Shown here: piece by piece, positions 8,592-17,152 of the stretch
Position numbering within the stretch: the stretch's first letter is position 1
Layout: every line of letters starts with the position of its first letter
Assembly: GCF_040096455.1 (NCBI RefSeq)
Contig: NZ_JBBMER010000002.1
Coordinates: forward strand, 1-64,000
Length of the DNA: 64,000 nt
Reading direction: 5' to 3'
From: Lachnospira rogosae
GTDB taxonomy: Bacteria > Bacillota > Clostridia > Lachnospirales > Lachnospiraceae
Program-made: the position numbers and the translations under genes
Notes under the pieces: generated by a model
What the model saw: the letters and a program-made list of their open reading frames with translations, nothing else
Told to the model about the DNA's origin: nothing
The model's database searches: none

Positions 8592-9986
8592 TTATGCATT
8601 TTTTAAAAATGCCTCATAACCCTTTAATGTTTCATACAAATCCACCTTGCTTATAACTTCATATGGTGCGTGCATATTCTGTACAGCAATGCCACTGTCA
8701 ATTACATTCATATCAAGATTAGCTAATATATAAGCTATTGTTCCACCACCGCCGATGTCTACCTTACCAAGTTCAGCTGTCTGAAATGATACATCTGCAT
8801 CATCCATAACCTTTCTTAACTTTCCTACAAATTCTGCTGATGCATCATTAGAGCCACTCTTGCCTCTTGCACCTGTGTATTTATTAAACACCATGCCTTT
8901 GCCAAAATAAGCTGCATTTTTCTTCTCAAATACACTCGCATAGTTAGGGTCATATGCCGCACTTACATCTGATGATAACATATAAGAATTAGCAAGTGCC
9001 CTTCTTAATCCAAGCTCAGAATAATTTCCACATCTGTCCATAACTTCTGCAACCATATTTTCAAAAAATCTTGACTGCATTCCTGTAGCACCAACGCTTC
9101 CAATTTCCTCTTTATCAACAAGAATACATACACCTGTTCTCTTAACTTCACTTGAATTAATAAGTGCTATAAGTGATGGATATGCACACACTCTGTCATC
9201 GTGTCCATAGCCCATTATCATACTTCTGTCTATTCCATAATCTCTTGCAGGACCTGCTGGAACAGCTTCTAATTCTGCTGATAAGAAATCTTCTTCCTCT
9301 ATTCCATACTTATCCTTTAATATTGCAAGTATATTCTTCTTAACAGCATCTTTGGCTTCCTTATCGCATTCTTCCTTCTCCTGTGGCATACTTCCAACAA
9401 GAATATCAAGAGCCTCGCCCTCAACAACCTTTGCACCTTTCTTTTCCATCTGTTCAGAAGCAAGATGTATAAGAAGGTCAGATACACCAACTACTGTATC
9501 AGACATATCTTCACCAATTACAATCTCTACTGTTGTTCCATTCTTTAATGCAACAACTCCGTGAATGGCAAGTGGAATTGCAACCCACTGGTATTTCTTA
9601 ATACCACCATAATAATGTGTATCAAGAAGAACAAGTCCTGTTTCTTCATAGAGAGGGTTCTGCTTTATATCAAGTCTTGGTGAGTCTATATGTGCTCCGA
9701 GTATGTTCATTCCTGCACTTATAGGTTCTTCACCTATATTAAACGCAACAAGTGCCTTATTCATATTGACAGCATACACTTTATCGCCAGCTTTTAATGT
9801 CCTGTTATCAGCAATAACGTCTTTTAAGTCCGCATAGCCAGCTTCCTTTAAAAGCCTAACGCCTTCCTTTACACATTCTCTTTCTGTCTTGCATTTTGAG
9901 ATGAACTGTCTGTACTGTTCCGCAAAATCAAATACTTCTGCTTTCTTTTTAGAATCATACTTATTCCACGCATTTGCTCTTTCCAT
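8592..9986 (-). CDS. M18-family zinc aminopeptidase
   Basis: Cytoplasmic dinuclear-zinc aminopeptidase of the aspartyl/aminopeptidase I family. I start it at the ATG at 9986 because GAGG lies 6 bases upstream and the protein then begins MERANAWNKYD, the usual family start; an ATG at 10043 lacks a good site. In 464 aa, GAHIDSPRLD carries metal ligand His99 and Asp101, VDKEEIGS carries the catalytic Glu pair, and GYGHDDRVCAY and a final His in MHAPYE complete the set. No signal peptide. Peptide turnover is the likely role; the physiological substrate is not evident. Confidence 0.92.
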   Translation of the reverse strand: MERANAWNKYDSKKKAEVFDFAEQYRQFISKCKTERECVKEGVRLLKEAGYADLKDVIADNRTLKAGDKVYAVNMNKALVAFNIGEEPISAGMNILGAHIDSPRLDIKQNPLYEETGLVLLDTHYYGGIKKYQWVAIPLAIHGVVALKNGTTVEIVIGEDMSDTVVGVSDLLIHLASEQMEKKGAKVVEGEALDILVGSMPQEKEECDKEAKDAVKKNILAILKDKYGIEEEDFLSAELEAVPAGPARDYGIDRSMIMGYGHDDRVCAYPSLIALINSSEVKRTGVCILVDKEEIGSVGATGMQSRFFENMVAEVMDRCGNYSELGLRRALANSYMLSSDVSAAYDPNYASVFEKKNAAYFGKGMVFNKYTGARGKSGSNDASAEFVGKLRKVMDDADVSFQTAELGKVDIGGGGTIAYILANLDMNVIDSGIAVQNMHAPYEVISKVDLYETLKGYEAFLKNA

Positions 9987-10079
9987 AATATACCTCATTT
10001 CTGCCCACTGTTTAAGATAACCACTTGTATCAGGTGAACTCATTATATTCTAACTATCTATACATAAATGTCTGGTTAA

Positions 10080-10685
10080 TTATATGTCCAGTGTAAGCTG
10101 TTCCTCATTCATAGCTTCTTCTTTTAATTCGCTTGCTATTTCATATTCAGCCTCTTCCTTGTACTGTTCAACCATATCCTCGCTTATAACCGGAAGTTCA
10201 TCAATAGAACCTACACCAAATGTTCTAAGGAATTCTTCAGTTGTTCCAAAAAGCATCGGTCTTCCCGGTGCATCAAGTCTTCCAACTTCTTTAACAAGTT
10301 CTAATTCAACAAGCTTATTAACTGACCTGTCTGAATTAACACCTCTTATCTTTTCTATCTCTATCTTGGTAACCGGCTGCTTGTACGCTATTATTGAGAG
10401 CGTTTCAAGTGCTGCATCTGTCAATGTATATCGTCTTGGCTGACTGCATATTCTAATAAGATTGTCGTAATATTCTTCTTTGGTACATAATTGGAAGCTT
10501 CCCTCTAATTCAATTATCTTGATACCTCTGTCTTCATTTTCATATTTATCCATCATATTATGGATAATCTTGACTGTTGTATCGACATCGTGTTCTATAG
10601 CCACTGCAATCTTTTCTGCTTCTACTGATTCACCCATAGTAAATAGTATAGCTTCTATTGCCGCTTCTGTCTTTTCTATACTCAT
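10080..10685 (-). CDS. scpB: Segregation and condensation protein B
   Basis: Winged-helix subunit of the SMC-ScpA-ScpB condensin complex that compacts and separates chromosomes. It begins MSIEKTEAAIEAILFTMGE at an ATG with GGAG 6 bases upstream, giving 201 aa; an earlier ATG at 10733 is poorly supported. Recognisable segments are the first winged helix and the LSIIAYKQPVTKIEIEKIRGV motif followed by GRPMLFGTT. The C-terminus is acidic. It follows scpA by about 100 bases in the same direction. Confidence 0.95.
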   Translation of the reverse strand: MSIEKTEAAIEAILFTMGESVEAEKIAVAIEHDVDTTVKIIHNMMDKYENEDRGIKIIELEGSFQLCTKEEYYDNLIRICSQPRRYTLTDAALETLSIIAYKQPVTKIEIEKIRGVNSDRSVNKLVELELVKEVGRLDAPGRPMLFGTTEEFLRTFGVGSIDELPVISEDMVEQYKEEAEYEIASELKEEAMNEEQLTLDI

Positions 10686-10791
10686 TCTGCACTCCATTCT
10701 TATCCTGCTTTGATTAACAGAATTAATACACACTTACTGTGTCATATACATATATGCTTTTAAAGCCTATAAAGCATTGCTGTATTATTAA

Positions 10792-11568
10792 TTATTCTTC
10801 AGTAATTCCTTCTATAAGTTCCGGATCCTTCGTCACTGTTATATATATTTCCTCGCAAGTCCCCTCCTGCTCTACAATAACAAATCCTGTCTTAATAAGC
10901 TCTAATACAACAAGAAATGTAACAATAACCGCAACCTTTGAAGCCCCCTTCATAAGAAGTTCCCTAAAACTGAATGTCCTATGCTCCATCATAAACGCCT
11001 TAATATCAACAAGCTTTTCTGACATAGTAACTTCTTCTTTCTCAATCTTACCGAACTTGCTTCTTATTGGGTCAACCTTTTCATCTTTTCTTCTCATTAC
11101 GTCTGCAAATATTGCATTAAGCTTTAAAAGATCGGTATCTCCTATGACATCTTTTATATCAACCTCTGGCACATATTCACTGACCTCTTTAGGAATATCA
11201 GGCTTTCTATAATAAAGCTTTGTGGCATCCATCTGCTTATCTTTAAGCTCTTCTGCCATTGCCTTATAAAGCTTGTATTCTAACAGCTTTTCGACAAGCT
11301 CTGCTCTTGGATCCTGCTCATTACCCTCCTCATCAACTTCTTTTGGAAGAAGCATACGGCATTTTATATCAAGCAGTGTAGCCGCCATAACAAGGAATTC
11401 GCTTACTACATTTAAGTCTTCCTCCTGCATTTTATTGACATATTCCATATACTGCTCTGTTATATCAGCTATTGGAATATCATATATATTAACTTTATTC
11501 TTATCTATAAGATGCAGTAAAAGATCTAACGGACCTTCAAAAGCCTGAAGCTTTACACTAATCCCCAT
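10792..11568 (-). CDS. scpA: Segregation and condensation protein A
   Basis: Kleisin subunit that bridges the SMC heads and binds ScpB. It shows the family N-terminus LQAFEGPLDLLLHLIDKNKVNIYDIPI, a long charged middle and the C-terminal winged helix ending VVLELIKTGFVIVEQEGTCEEI. I use the ATG at 11568 (258 aa); a TTG three codons earlier sits too close to the AAAGGTAGG binding site. First gene of the scpA-scpB pair. Confidence 0.95.
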   Translation of the reverse strand: MGISVKLQAFEGPLDLLLHLIDKNKVNIYDIPIADITEQYMEYVNKMQEEDLNVVSEFLVMAATLLDIKCRMLLPKEVDEEGNEQDPRAELVEKLLEYKLYKAMAEELKDKQMDATKLYYRKPDIPKEVSEYVPEVDIKDVIGDTDLLKLNAIFADVMRRKDEKVDPIRSKFGKIEKEEVTMSEKLVDIKAFMMEHRTFSFRELLMKGASKVAVIVTFLVVLELIKTGFVIVEQEGTCEEIYITVTKDPELIEGITEE

Positions 11569-11703
11569 TATAAGCAAGCCTACCTTTCATTAACAGGTTA
11601 CACTTAACCTGATTTTATTCATTAACTTATATATTGTACATAAAATATAATAGTAATGCAAGTTATTAACTTATTGATAATTGTGGGAAAATAACATATA
11701 ATA

Positions 11704-11944
11704 ATTTGAAAAAACCTTACATCTAAGTTTTTTCAAATATCAAGTTTGTGGCAAGCACAAACTTGTGACTTTCAAAAGCACTGTGTATACCGAGGTTTTT
11801 TCAAATATCAAGTTTGTGGCAAGCACAAACTTGTGACTTACAAAAGCACTGTGTATACCGAGTTTTTTTCAAATATCAAGTTTGTGGCAAGCACAAACTT
11901 GTAACTTACAAAAACACTGTATATACCGAGGTTTTTTCAAATAT
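11704..11944 (+). repeat. Three tandem 68-bp repeats, each with a perfect hairpin
   Basis: The unit runs TTTTTTCAAATAT, then a perfect 10-bp inverted repeat CAAGTTTGTG-gcaag-CACAAACTTG, then about 30 bases ending TATACCGAG. Hairpins lie at 11741-11765, 11809-11833 and 11877-11901, so the period is exactly 68; a fourth partial copy begins at 11932. Copy 3 differs at a few bases. Just upstream (11704-11715) is ATTTGAAAAAAC, the reverse complement of the recurring GTTTTTTCAAAT, so it can pair with any of four copies. The array fills the gap before the YihY-family gene; role unknown. Confidence 0.9.
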
Positions 11945-11975
11945 TTTATTAAAATTTTTAGAGAGGAGAAACAGC

Positions 11976-12872
11976 ATGAAAATTGCCCGTGTGATTTTCA
12001 CCTGTCAGGAAGCTTACAACAAAATCACCAAAGACCGGCTTACTGAATATGCAGCACAGACCTGCTACTATCTGCTTTTAAGCTTTATGCCATTCGTCCT
12101 TGCACTAATAAGCATAATACATTATTTCCCAGTAACTTCAACCGACCTTATGAATCTTTTTGAGAATATAATTCCTACAGAATTCCACGGTCTGTTACTA
12201 AACATAATAGTTGATATTGAGAATTCTTCATCAATAACAATTCTGTCGGTAACTGCTATCGGCTTAATATGGTCAGCTGGCAAAGGCTTTATGACAATAA
12301 AGACCTGCCTTAACCGTATTAACAATTACGAGCTTAAAAGAAGCTGGCTAATACAGAGATTATTTTCAAGCATATATGCTTTAATACTGCTATTATCAAT
12401 TGCAACAAGCCTTGTCATAATCGTATTTGGCGAACACCTTTCAGCATTTATTGAACGACATCTTAGTGCATTTTCAATTGATATTACAATTATTAACGCA
12501 ATATTCAGCAACAGGTTATTTCTTGTTCCTACTCTGCTTACAATATTCTTCACTGTAATGTATTCGTTCATACCTACAATTAAAAAACGTCCTTTAGAAG
12601 AAATTCCAGGTGCTTTTCTTGCAAGTATTGGATGGTATCTGTTCTCTGAACTTTACTCATTATACATTACATATATGACACACTACTCATATACTTATGG
12701 AAGTCTTACAACTTTTATGCTTCTTCTTATATGGATGTATATATGTATTCTTATATTATTTCTCGGTGCTGAGTTCAATTCCCTTATCGAGAAGAATATA
12801 CTAAGACCTTGGCGTATTTCAAAGCATTCAAAAAAAGCTAAGAAAGTAGTCGTCAATGCTGCTAAACAATAA
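11976..12872 (+). CDS. YihY/virulence factor BrkB family membrane protein
   Basis: A 298-aa polytopic membrane protein with about six hydrophobic segments, including LLLSFMPFVLALISII, SVTAIGLIWSAGKGF, the long segments near 130 and 190, and LLLIWMYICILILFLGAEFN near the end. Those SAGKGF and IWMYICILILFLGAEFN motifs are typical of the family once misannotated as RNase BN. Its function is not established; transport or envelope roles have been suggested. GAGAGGAG lies just before the ATG at 11976; reading further upstream only enters the repeat array. Ends in a basic tail. Confidence 0.9.
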   Translation: MKIARVIFTCQEAYNKITKDRLTEYAAQTCYYLLLSFMPFVLALISIIHYFPVTSTDLMNLFENIIPTEFHGLLLNIIVDIENSSSITILSVTAIGLIWSAGKGFMTIKTCLNRINNYELKRSWLIQRLFSSIYALILLLSIATSLVIIVFGEHLSAFIERHLSAFSIDITIINAIFSNRLFLVPTLLTIFFTVMYSFIPTIKKRPLEEIPGAFLASIGWYLFSELYSLYITYMTHYSYTYGSLTTFMLLLIWMYICILILFLGAEFNSLIEKNILRPWRISKHSKKAKKVVVNAAKQ

Positions 12873-12954
12873 AGCTATATTTATTATTGAAATAAATGGA
12901 TATACAGACACCAGCAATATCGACATACTTATAAGTACAAATAGTAAGCAAACG

Positions 12955-13011
12955 GGACTGTCACATTGAATGCCCTTCCGTTATACAACGGGAGCATCAC
13001 TGCAACAGTCC
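12955..13011 (+). terminator. Terminator after the YihY-family gene
   Basis: GGACTGT (12955-12961) pairs with ACAGTCC (13005-13011), with ATGC/GCAT and CCGTT/AACGG pairing inside, followed by TATTTTTAT. Lies between converging genes. Confidence 0.8.
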
Positions 13012-13056
13012 TATTTTTATATCTCTATCAGATTATTTTAATCCATTTTACAAGCA

Positions 13057-15357
13057 CTAATCATTTATATTCTTAATCTCTATATTGTTATAGAAGAATT
13101 TTAAAATATCTGTATAATCCATAGTTTCTGACATTTTCTTAACCGCATTCTGGCTCATTCCAATTCCGTGTCCGTAGCCGCCGCCTGTTATTTCGTATGA
13201 TACAAGCGTGCCATTATCATATACTGGTTTGAATATACAGAAAGCACTCGGAAGAATATCATTATATATCTCCCTGCTCTGAGTTATTATTGCACATTTA
13301 TTATTACCCATAAGGCTTCTTACTGCATTTTCTCCTTTGACAATACAGGTTTCCTTACTGCCTTCTACCATAAGTGCAGCTACAACTCCGCCACAGCCAC
13401 GTTCTATCACTTTAACACTTGAAATATCCCCTATATCATTAACCACCTTATCGGACGGCTCTCCATTTTCTAATATATATACCGAGCCGTTCTTTCTTAA
13501 ATAACTTCCTATAAGTGAATTAAAATGTGCCGTAAGCTCACTTATACCTATGACAGTCTTCCAACGGTACATATCTGCTTCACTGTCATAATCACTGCTA
13601 TCTTTGGCCGTTATAAACTGCTCAAATGTCTTTTCCGACTTAATATCAGCATTATAATCAGATGTTCCTGCCCTTACAGAAGCATATTGCGGATAATTAT
13701 CCTCATCACTCCCCCACGCACACACATCAGCTGTATAACCGCAGGAAGTCGAATAATAATAAGTCTTTACAAGTTCACCATTGTATACAGCGACCATTCC
13801 AGCCGTAGCAATAACCGCCTCATCAGCCTCTGCACTGTCATATGTATTATTGTATACCTGAAACGACACACTATCATCTATGTGTGCACCATACTCACTG
13901 TAATAATTATTCGTAAGCTGTGTATATGCATAGCTTCTTGCACATACAGCCTGACATTTTAAGGCATTAACGCCAAATGACACAGGCATTTCGCTAGGCA
14001 CAACTTTTTTTAAATAATCTTCGATATCAATTTCATTAATCACCGCAATACCCTCATCATATAAGGCAAGCTCTATATTACCCTTATAGGACGGATTTCC
14101 CTGACTTCTCTTAATAGAATTAATCGTTATGCTTCCATCATCAGTACTAAGCACAATACGCCCCGTGGCTAATCTTTCATCATTGCTGTCTATATCAAAG
14201 CTTTCACCTGCCGCAATATCCCATTGTACATCTGCACAGGTTATATGTATTATACTATCTGATGACAGCGACACACTGTTATGAAATAAATCCTTGTAAC
14301 CTGTTGTCTTTAACATAACTCTTATATTATCATGCTTTAATTCTTCGCCAATAATCGCTCCACATACCTTTCCATTAGCAACTATAAAACGCTGAAGTGA
14401 ATAACCAACTATAATCTCATCATAATTATGCGTTTTCACATCTGATACATTATCATATATTATAAATTGTTCATCTAATGGAACTTTTCCATACTCATCT
14501 ATCTCTACATATTCATTAGTTACAGAGAGAACTTTCCCTTTGATAATATCCTTTTTGACGGATATATTCTTCACCTTTCCCTTACTCAGATGAATATCAG
14601 CAAGCGTATTATCTATGTCATCATTAACCCTGCCTATCTTAAGCTTTTTCTCAACTCCATAGAAATTCACATATAACATTCCGTTATTGTCATATTTGAG
14701 CCACACATTACTGTAATCAACCTCGTCAGATATTTTTCTTTCAATACACAACAAACGGTTATCCCTTACTATTGCCAATACCTGCCTGTCTATATAAGGT
14801 GTTGCAATTATTCCGTCAAATATATACTTTCCCTTAGTTGTATACATTTCCCACTCACTAACATTAAGCTCCGCAGGTGTTCCAGCAATTCCAAGCTCAA
14901 CTCTCTCAACCTCCTTCCCGTTACTGCAAAACGGCAGAAGCAATATGTAATAATCTATAAATTCCTGCTTAGTCACAACTCTGTTATTATTGTTTAACTG
15001 GCTAAGTGATTGTACTCCAATGCTCTCAAATGTTGTATCACCTGCATTAAGTTTCTTTGAAAGTATGTATACATCTTTCATCATAATATAATCGTCAGGC
15101 TCTTCACACTGCATATATCCATTGATATTGACATATTCAATATATGGCTTGTACCACACTTCTCCTGTTTCAAATGCCTGCGTATCATCTACATTAGCAT
15201 AAGCAATCATCTTTGCCGCCTGTGCATAAGTTATGTATTCATCATTATTGGATTTATTAATAAATGTTTCCAGCACAACAACACCTATTGCCAGTACCAG
15301 TACTAATAATCCATATATAAATATTGTCCGTTTTCTGATTATTACGGTCTTTACCAT
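13057..15357 (-). CDS. SpoIID/LytB-domain cell-wall protein
   Basis: A 766-aa protein with one N-terminal membrane segment (about 9-29) and a large outside part. From about residue 430 the SpoIID/LytB domain is clear: IDIEDYLKKVVPSEMP, the catalytic-type segment LKCQAVCARSYAY, TYYYSTSCGYTAD and the closing GGYGHGIGMSQNAVKKM. SpoIID is a lytic transglycosylase that works on denuded glycan during engulfment; this one is more than twice the usual length because of about 400 extra N-terminal residues with no family I recognise. It may be the sporulation enzyme or a vegetative wall relative. Single gene with its own upstream gap. Confidence 0.85.
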   Translation of the reverse strand: MVKTVIIRKRTIFIYGLLVLVLAIGVVVLETFINKSNNDEYITYAQAAKMIAYANVDDTQAFETGEVWYKPYIEYVNINGYMQCEEPDDYIMMKDVYILSKKLNAGDTTFESIGVQSLSQLNNNNRVVTKQEFIDYYILLLPFCSNGKEVERVELGIAGTPAELNVSEWEMYTTKGKYIFDGIIATPYIDRQVLAIVRDNRLLCIERKISDEVDYSNVWLKYDNNGMLYVNFYGVEKKLKIGRVNDDIDNTLADIHLSKGKVKNISVKKDIIKGKVLSVTNEYVEIDEYGKVPLDEQFIIYDNVSDVKTHNYDEIIVGYSLQRFIVANGKVCGAIIGEELKHDNIRVMLKTTGYKDLFHNSVSLSSDSIIHITCADVQWDIAAGESFDIDSNDERLATGRIVLSTDDGSITINSIKRSQGNPSYKGNIELALYDEGIAVINEIDIEDYLKKVVPSEMPVSFGVNALKCQAVCARSYAYTQLTNNYYSEYGAHIDDSVSFQVYNNTYDSAEADEAVIATAGMVAVYNGELVKTYYYSTSCGYTADVCAWGSDEDNYPQYASVRAGTSDYNADIKSEKTFEQFITAKDSSDYDSEADMYRWKTVIGISELTAHFNSLIGSYLRKNGSVYILENGEPSDKVVNDIGDISSVKVIERGCGGVVAALMVEGSKETCIVKGENAVRSLMGNNKCAIITQSREIYNDILPSAFCIFKPVYDNGTLVSYEITGGGYGHGIGMSQNAVKKMSETMDYTDILKFFYNNIEIKNIND

Positions 15358-15445
15358 ATCAACCTAACCTCTCAAATATATTATGCCTGTACAGCATCAA
15401 TTATATATATTCTTGAAAGTCACTGATTATTACTACATAAAGAAG

Positions 15446-15464
15446 AATGTGCAAAGCACATTCC
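15446..15464. repeat. Perfect 8-bp hairpin
   Basis: GAATGTGC-aaa-GCACATTC, a perfect inverted repeat upstream of the SpoIID-domain gene. The stretch between it and 15530 on the plus strand contains further GC-rich imperfect pairing (GCAGA/TCTGC) and ends in CTTTTTATTT. A second small structured transcript on the plus strand is possible but not demonstrated. Confidence 0.45.
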
Positions 15465-15529
15465 TGTACTGAATGCGGTCATCTGCGGCAGACTACATCT
15501 TTGTGTAAGTGTGAATCTGCGCTGAGGGC

Positions 15530-15576
15530 TTTTTATTTAACAGGAAATTATGATGGAATTTCCTGTTAAATAAAAA
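15530..15576. repeat. Perfect 20-bp inverted repeat beside the ncRNA terminator
   Basis: Arms 15530-15549 and 15557-15576 are exact reverse complements around a 7-base loop; the core is ATTTAACAGGAAATT. The right arm runs into the T tract of the ncRNA terminator. It could be a back-up terminator for either strand, or the footprint of a small repeat element. Confidence 0.75.
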
Positions 15577-15790
15577 AACTATGAAAACAAAATTGTCTTC
15601 ATAGTAACTTATCACAATTATCCCAAAGCGCCGTTCCCCACGTTTTCGACTCCTAGCAATGCTAGGTGGGTTACCGCATCCAGACCGCTGCCATCCACTC
15701 AGAGGAGGCCCGACATTAGAATGGAGATATAGGAATCCCGTCGATGAAATGTAGGATCAAAATAAGTGAGGTTCTCGCACGCCCCAGGAA
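15572..15790 (-). ncRNA. Structured non-coding RNA, family unresolved (6S RNA is a candidate)
   Basis: A GC-richer island in AT-rich intergenic DNA with no open reading frame. On the minus strand the two ends pair: CCTGGGGCG (15780-15788) with CGCTTTGGG (15622-15630), nine pairs counting G-U. Inside are the perfect hairpin CCTAGC-ATT-GCTAGG (15652-15666) enclosed by a CCCAC/GTGGG stem, and a GATCC/GGATT pairing nearer the 5' end. The core is 167 nt and is followed by its own terminator. Size, rod-like closing and single-gene arrangement would suit 6S RNA, the RNA polymerase regulator, but I cannot confirm the match. It is not tmRNA, RNase P or SRP RNA, whose signatures are absent. Confidence 0.6.
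15578..15605 (-). terminator. Intrinsic terminator of the structured ncRNA
   Basis: On the minus strand ACTATGAA pairs with TTCATAGT and an inner ACAA pairs with TTGT, followed at once by seven T. A textbook terminator, which fixes the strand and 3' end of the RNA at 15622-15788. Confidence 0.85.
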
Positions 15791-15989
15791 TTATTAAATT
15801 GTTCTTCTTATCAACTATAATTATTCTACTACATAAATCTCTTAGATACAATATAATATATGTAATTTTAATTAAAAAATTCTAATATTTATTACCTATC
15901 TTAATTAATTACTTTTATAATATACTGCTTATCATAATTAATTATTTACCATTTTATTATATGTATAATTACATTACTTAATTACCATT

Positions 15990-17015
15990 TTACTTATCAT
16001 TATCTTTATTAGTCTTGGCATCGCTTATGTCTTCAATTGCCTCTGCAGATAATGATACAGCTTCCCTTACAATATCCTCAGATACACCCATACGCTCTGC
16101 GACTTCCTTAACTGACGGCTTTCTTCCAAGTTCTTCTTTTAATCTTACTGCCCAGTCATTGACATAATTAACTTTATTAAGAACCTTTCCAGATATCTTA
16201 TTGCTGTCCATCTGTTCGTCAATCAGCATACGCATACTTTCTTCTGCCTGATACTTAACTTCCTTGTCAATCTCATTAAGCACCTGAATTAAATCTTCTG
16301 TAGTTCCTTCTTTTATCTTATCTTTCCATTCGTAATTATTAAGCCACTGCCTCTGTCCTATATAAGCCATCATTGAAAGATTACTCTCCTGAACAAGGTC
16401 TGCCGCAAGCACTCCCCTGCACCTGAAAGGTTCAACCCAGCCTACAATTTTTCCAAGATATGACTCAGACAAAAGCTTTAAAGACTCTTTATCATTATCT
16501 TCAACGATATTAATTAAAAGGTAAGCTCTTGTAGTATCTGATACTGGCTGTATCTGTTCAAGCTCCTTCTGGTATCTTTCAAGATATATATCATCTTCGG
16601 AATAGTCCATATTATCTGCTATCATCTGAGCCGCCATAACAGCTTCTTTTTCTGGCAGATTATTAACCTCTTCCTCTGTAACATTTATCTTTTTAATAAT
16701 TCCGTCGTCTGTTCCAGTATATGAAGTATCTTCCTGTGCTATTCCATTATCATCATTATTTACAGCATCATTTTTAGTACTTTCAAGCATATGGAGGAAT
16801 TCATTGTCTGCTCCATCTACTCCATTTATTGTAATATTATTAGCCATAAGATAACCCATTATCATTGAGTATCTGTTATCATCTAATTCAAGTCCGTTAA
16901 AATAACTCTTAACATCGTCCTTGGTAACTATATTTCCATTAACCTTTGCGTATTCTTTAAGTCCGTCTAAAGCTTCCATAAATGTTGCTTTAGCATCTTT
17001 ATTATTAACTGCCAT
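15990..17015 (-). CDS. Degenerate sigma-70-like protein without region 4
   Basis: 341 aa starting at the ATG at 17015, which has AAAAGGAG well placed upstream. Three parts resemble a primary sigma factor in order: a region 1.1-like helix set (about 12-58), a region 2.1-2.2-like segment LLSESYLGKIVGWV...ADLVQESNLSMMAYI (about 180-220), and a region 3-like segment LKEELGRKPSVKEVAERMGVSEDIVREA (about 290-320). Region 4, which reads the -35 box, is missing, and the aromatic DNA-melting residues of 2.3-2.4 are not recognisable. It may bind core polymerase without normal promoter recognition, or be a decayed sigma paralogue. Its own promoter reads TTGATA-N17-TAAAAT. Confidence 0.65.
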   Translation of the reverse strand: MAVNNKDAKATFMEALDGLKEYAKVNGNIVTKDDVKSYFNGLELDDNRYSMIMGYLMANNITINGVDGADNEFLHMLESTKNDAVNNDDNGIAQEDTSYTGTDDGIIKKINVTEEEVNNLPEKEAVMAAQMIADNMDYSEDDIYLERYQKELEQIQPVSDTTRAYLLINIVEDNDKESLKLLSESYLGKIVGWVEPFRCRGVLAADLVQESNLSMMAYIGQRQWLNNYEWKDKIKEGTTEDLIQVLNEIDKEVKYQAEESMRMLIDEQMDSNKISGKVLNKVNYVNDWAVRLKEELGRKPSVKEVAERMGVSEDIVREAVSLSAEAIEDISDAKTNKDNDK

Positions 17016-17041
17016 AACACATTCTCCTTTTCCACTAAGGG

Positions 17042-17100
17042 ATTTTAACATATATCTGCTATTTTATCAATTTGACAAATATTATATATTTCAGTATATT
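17042..17100. promoter_or_regulatory. Back-to-back divergent promoters
   Basis: Minus strand: TTGATA (17065-17070), 17 bases, TAAAAT (17042-17047), for the sigma-like gene. Plus strand: TTGACA (17072-17077), 17 bases, TATATT (17095-17100), for the RpiB/LacA-family gene. The two -35 boxes are one base apart, so polymerase binding at one should hinder the other. Confidence 0.75.
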
Positions 17101-17152
17101 TAATATATCCGTAATAATCGGAATAATATCAGGAAAGATGAGGTTTTTAATA

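Noticed and set aside
11704..11944. CRISPR array
   Set aside because: Units are directly abutting with no variable spacers, and no cas genes are present.
11814..11975. N-terminal extension of the YihY-family gene into the repeat array
   Set aside because: The extension only translates the 68-bp repeats; the ATG at 11976 has GAGAGGAG right before it and matches the family start.
15622..15788. T-box, cobalamin or lysine riboswitch, or SRP RNA
   Set aside because: The GCGGTAACCC stretch resembles part of a T-box, but the AGGGTGGNACCGCG core is absent, as are the SRP GGAA tetraloop segment and riboswitch core motifs; the RNA also has its own terminator and no gene directly after it.
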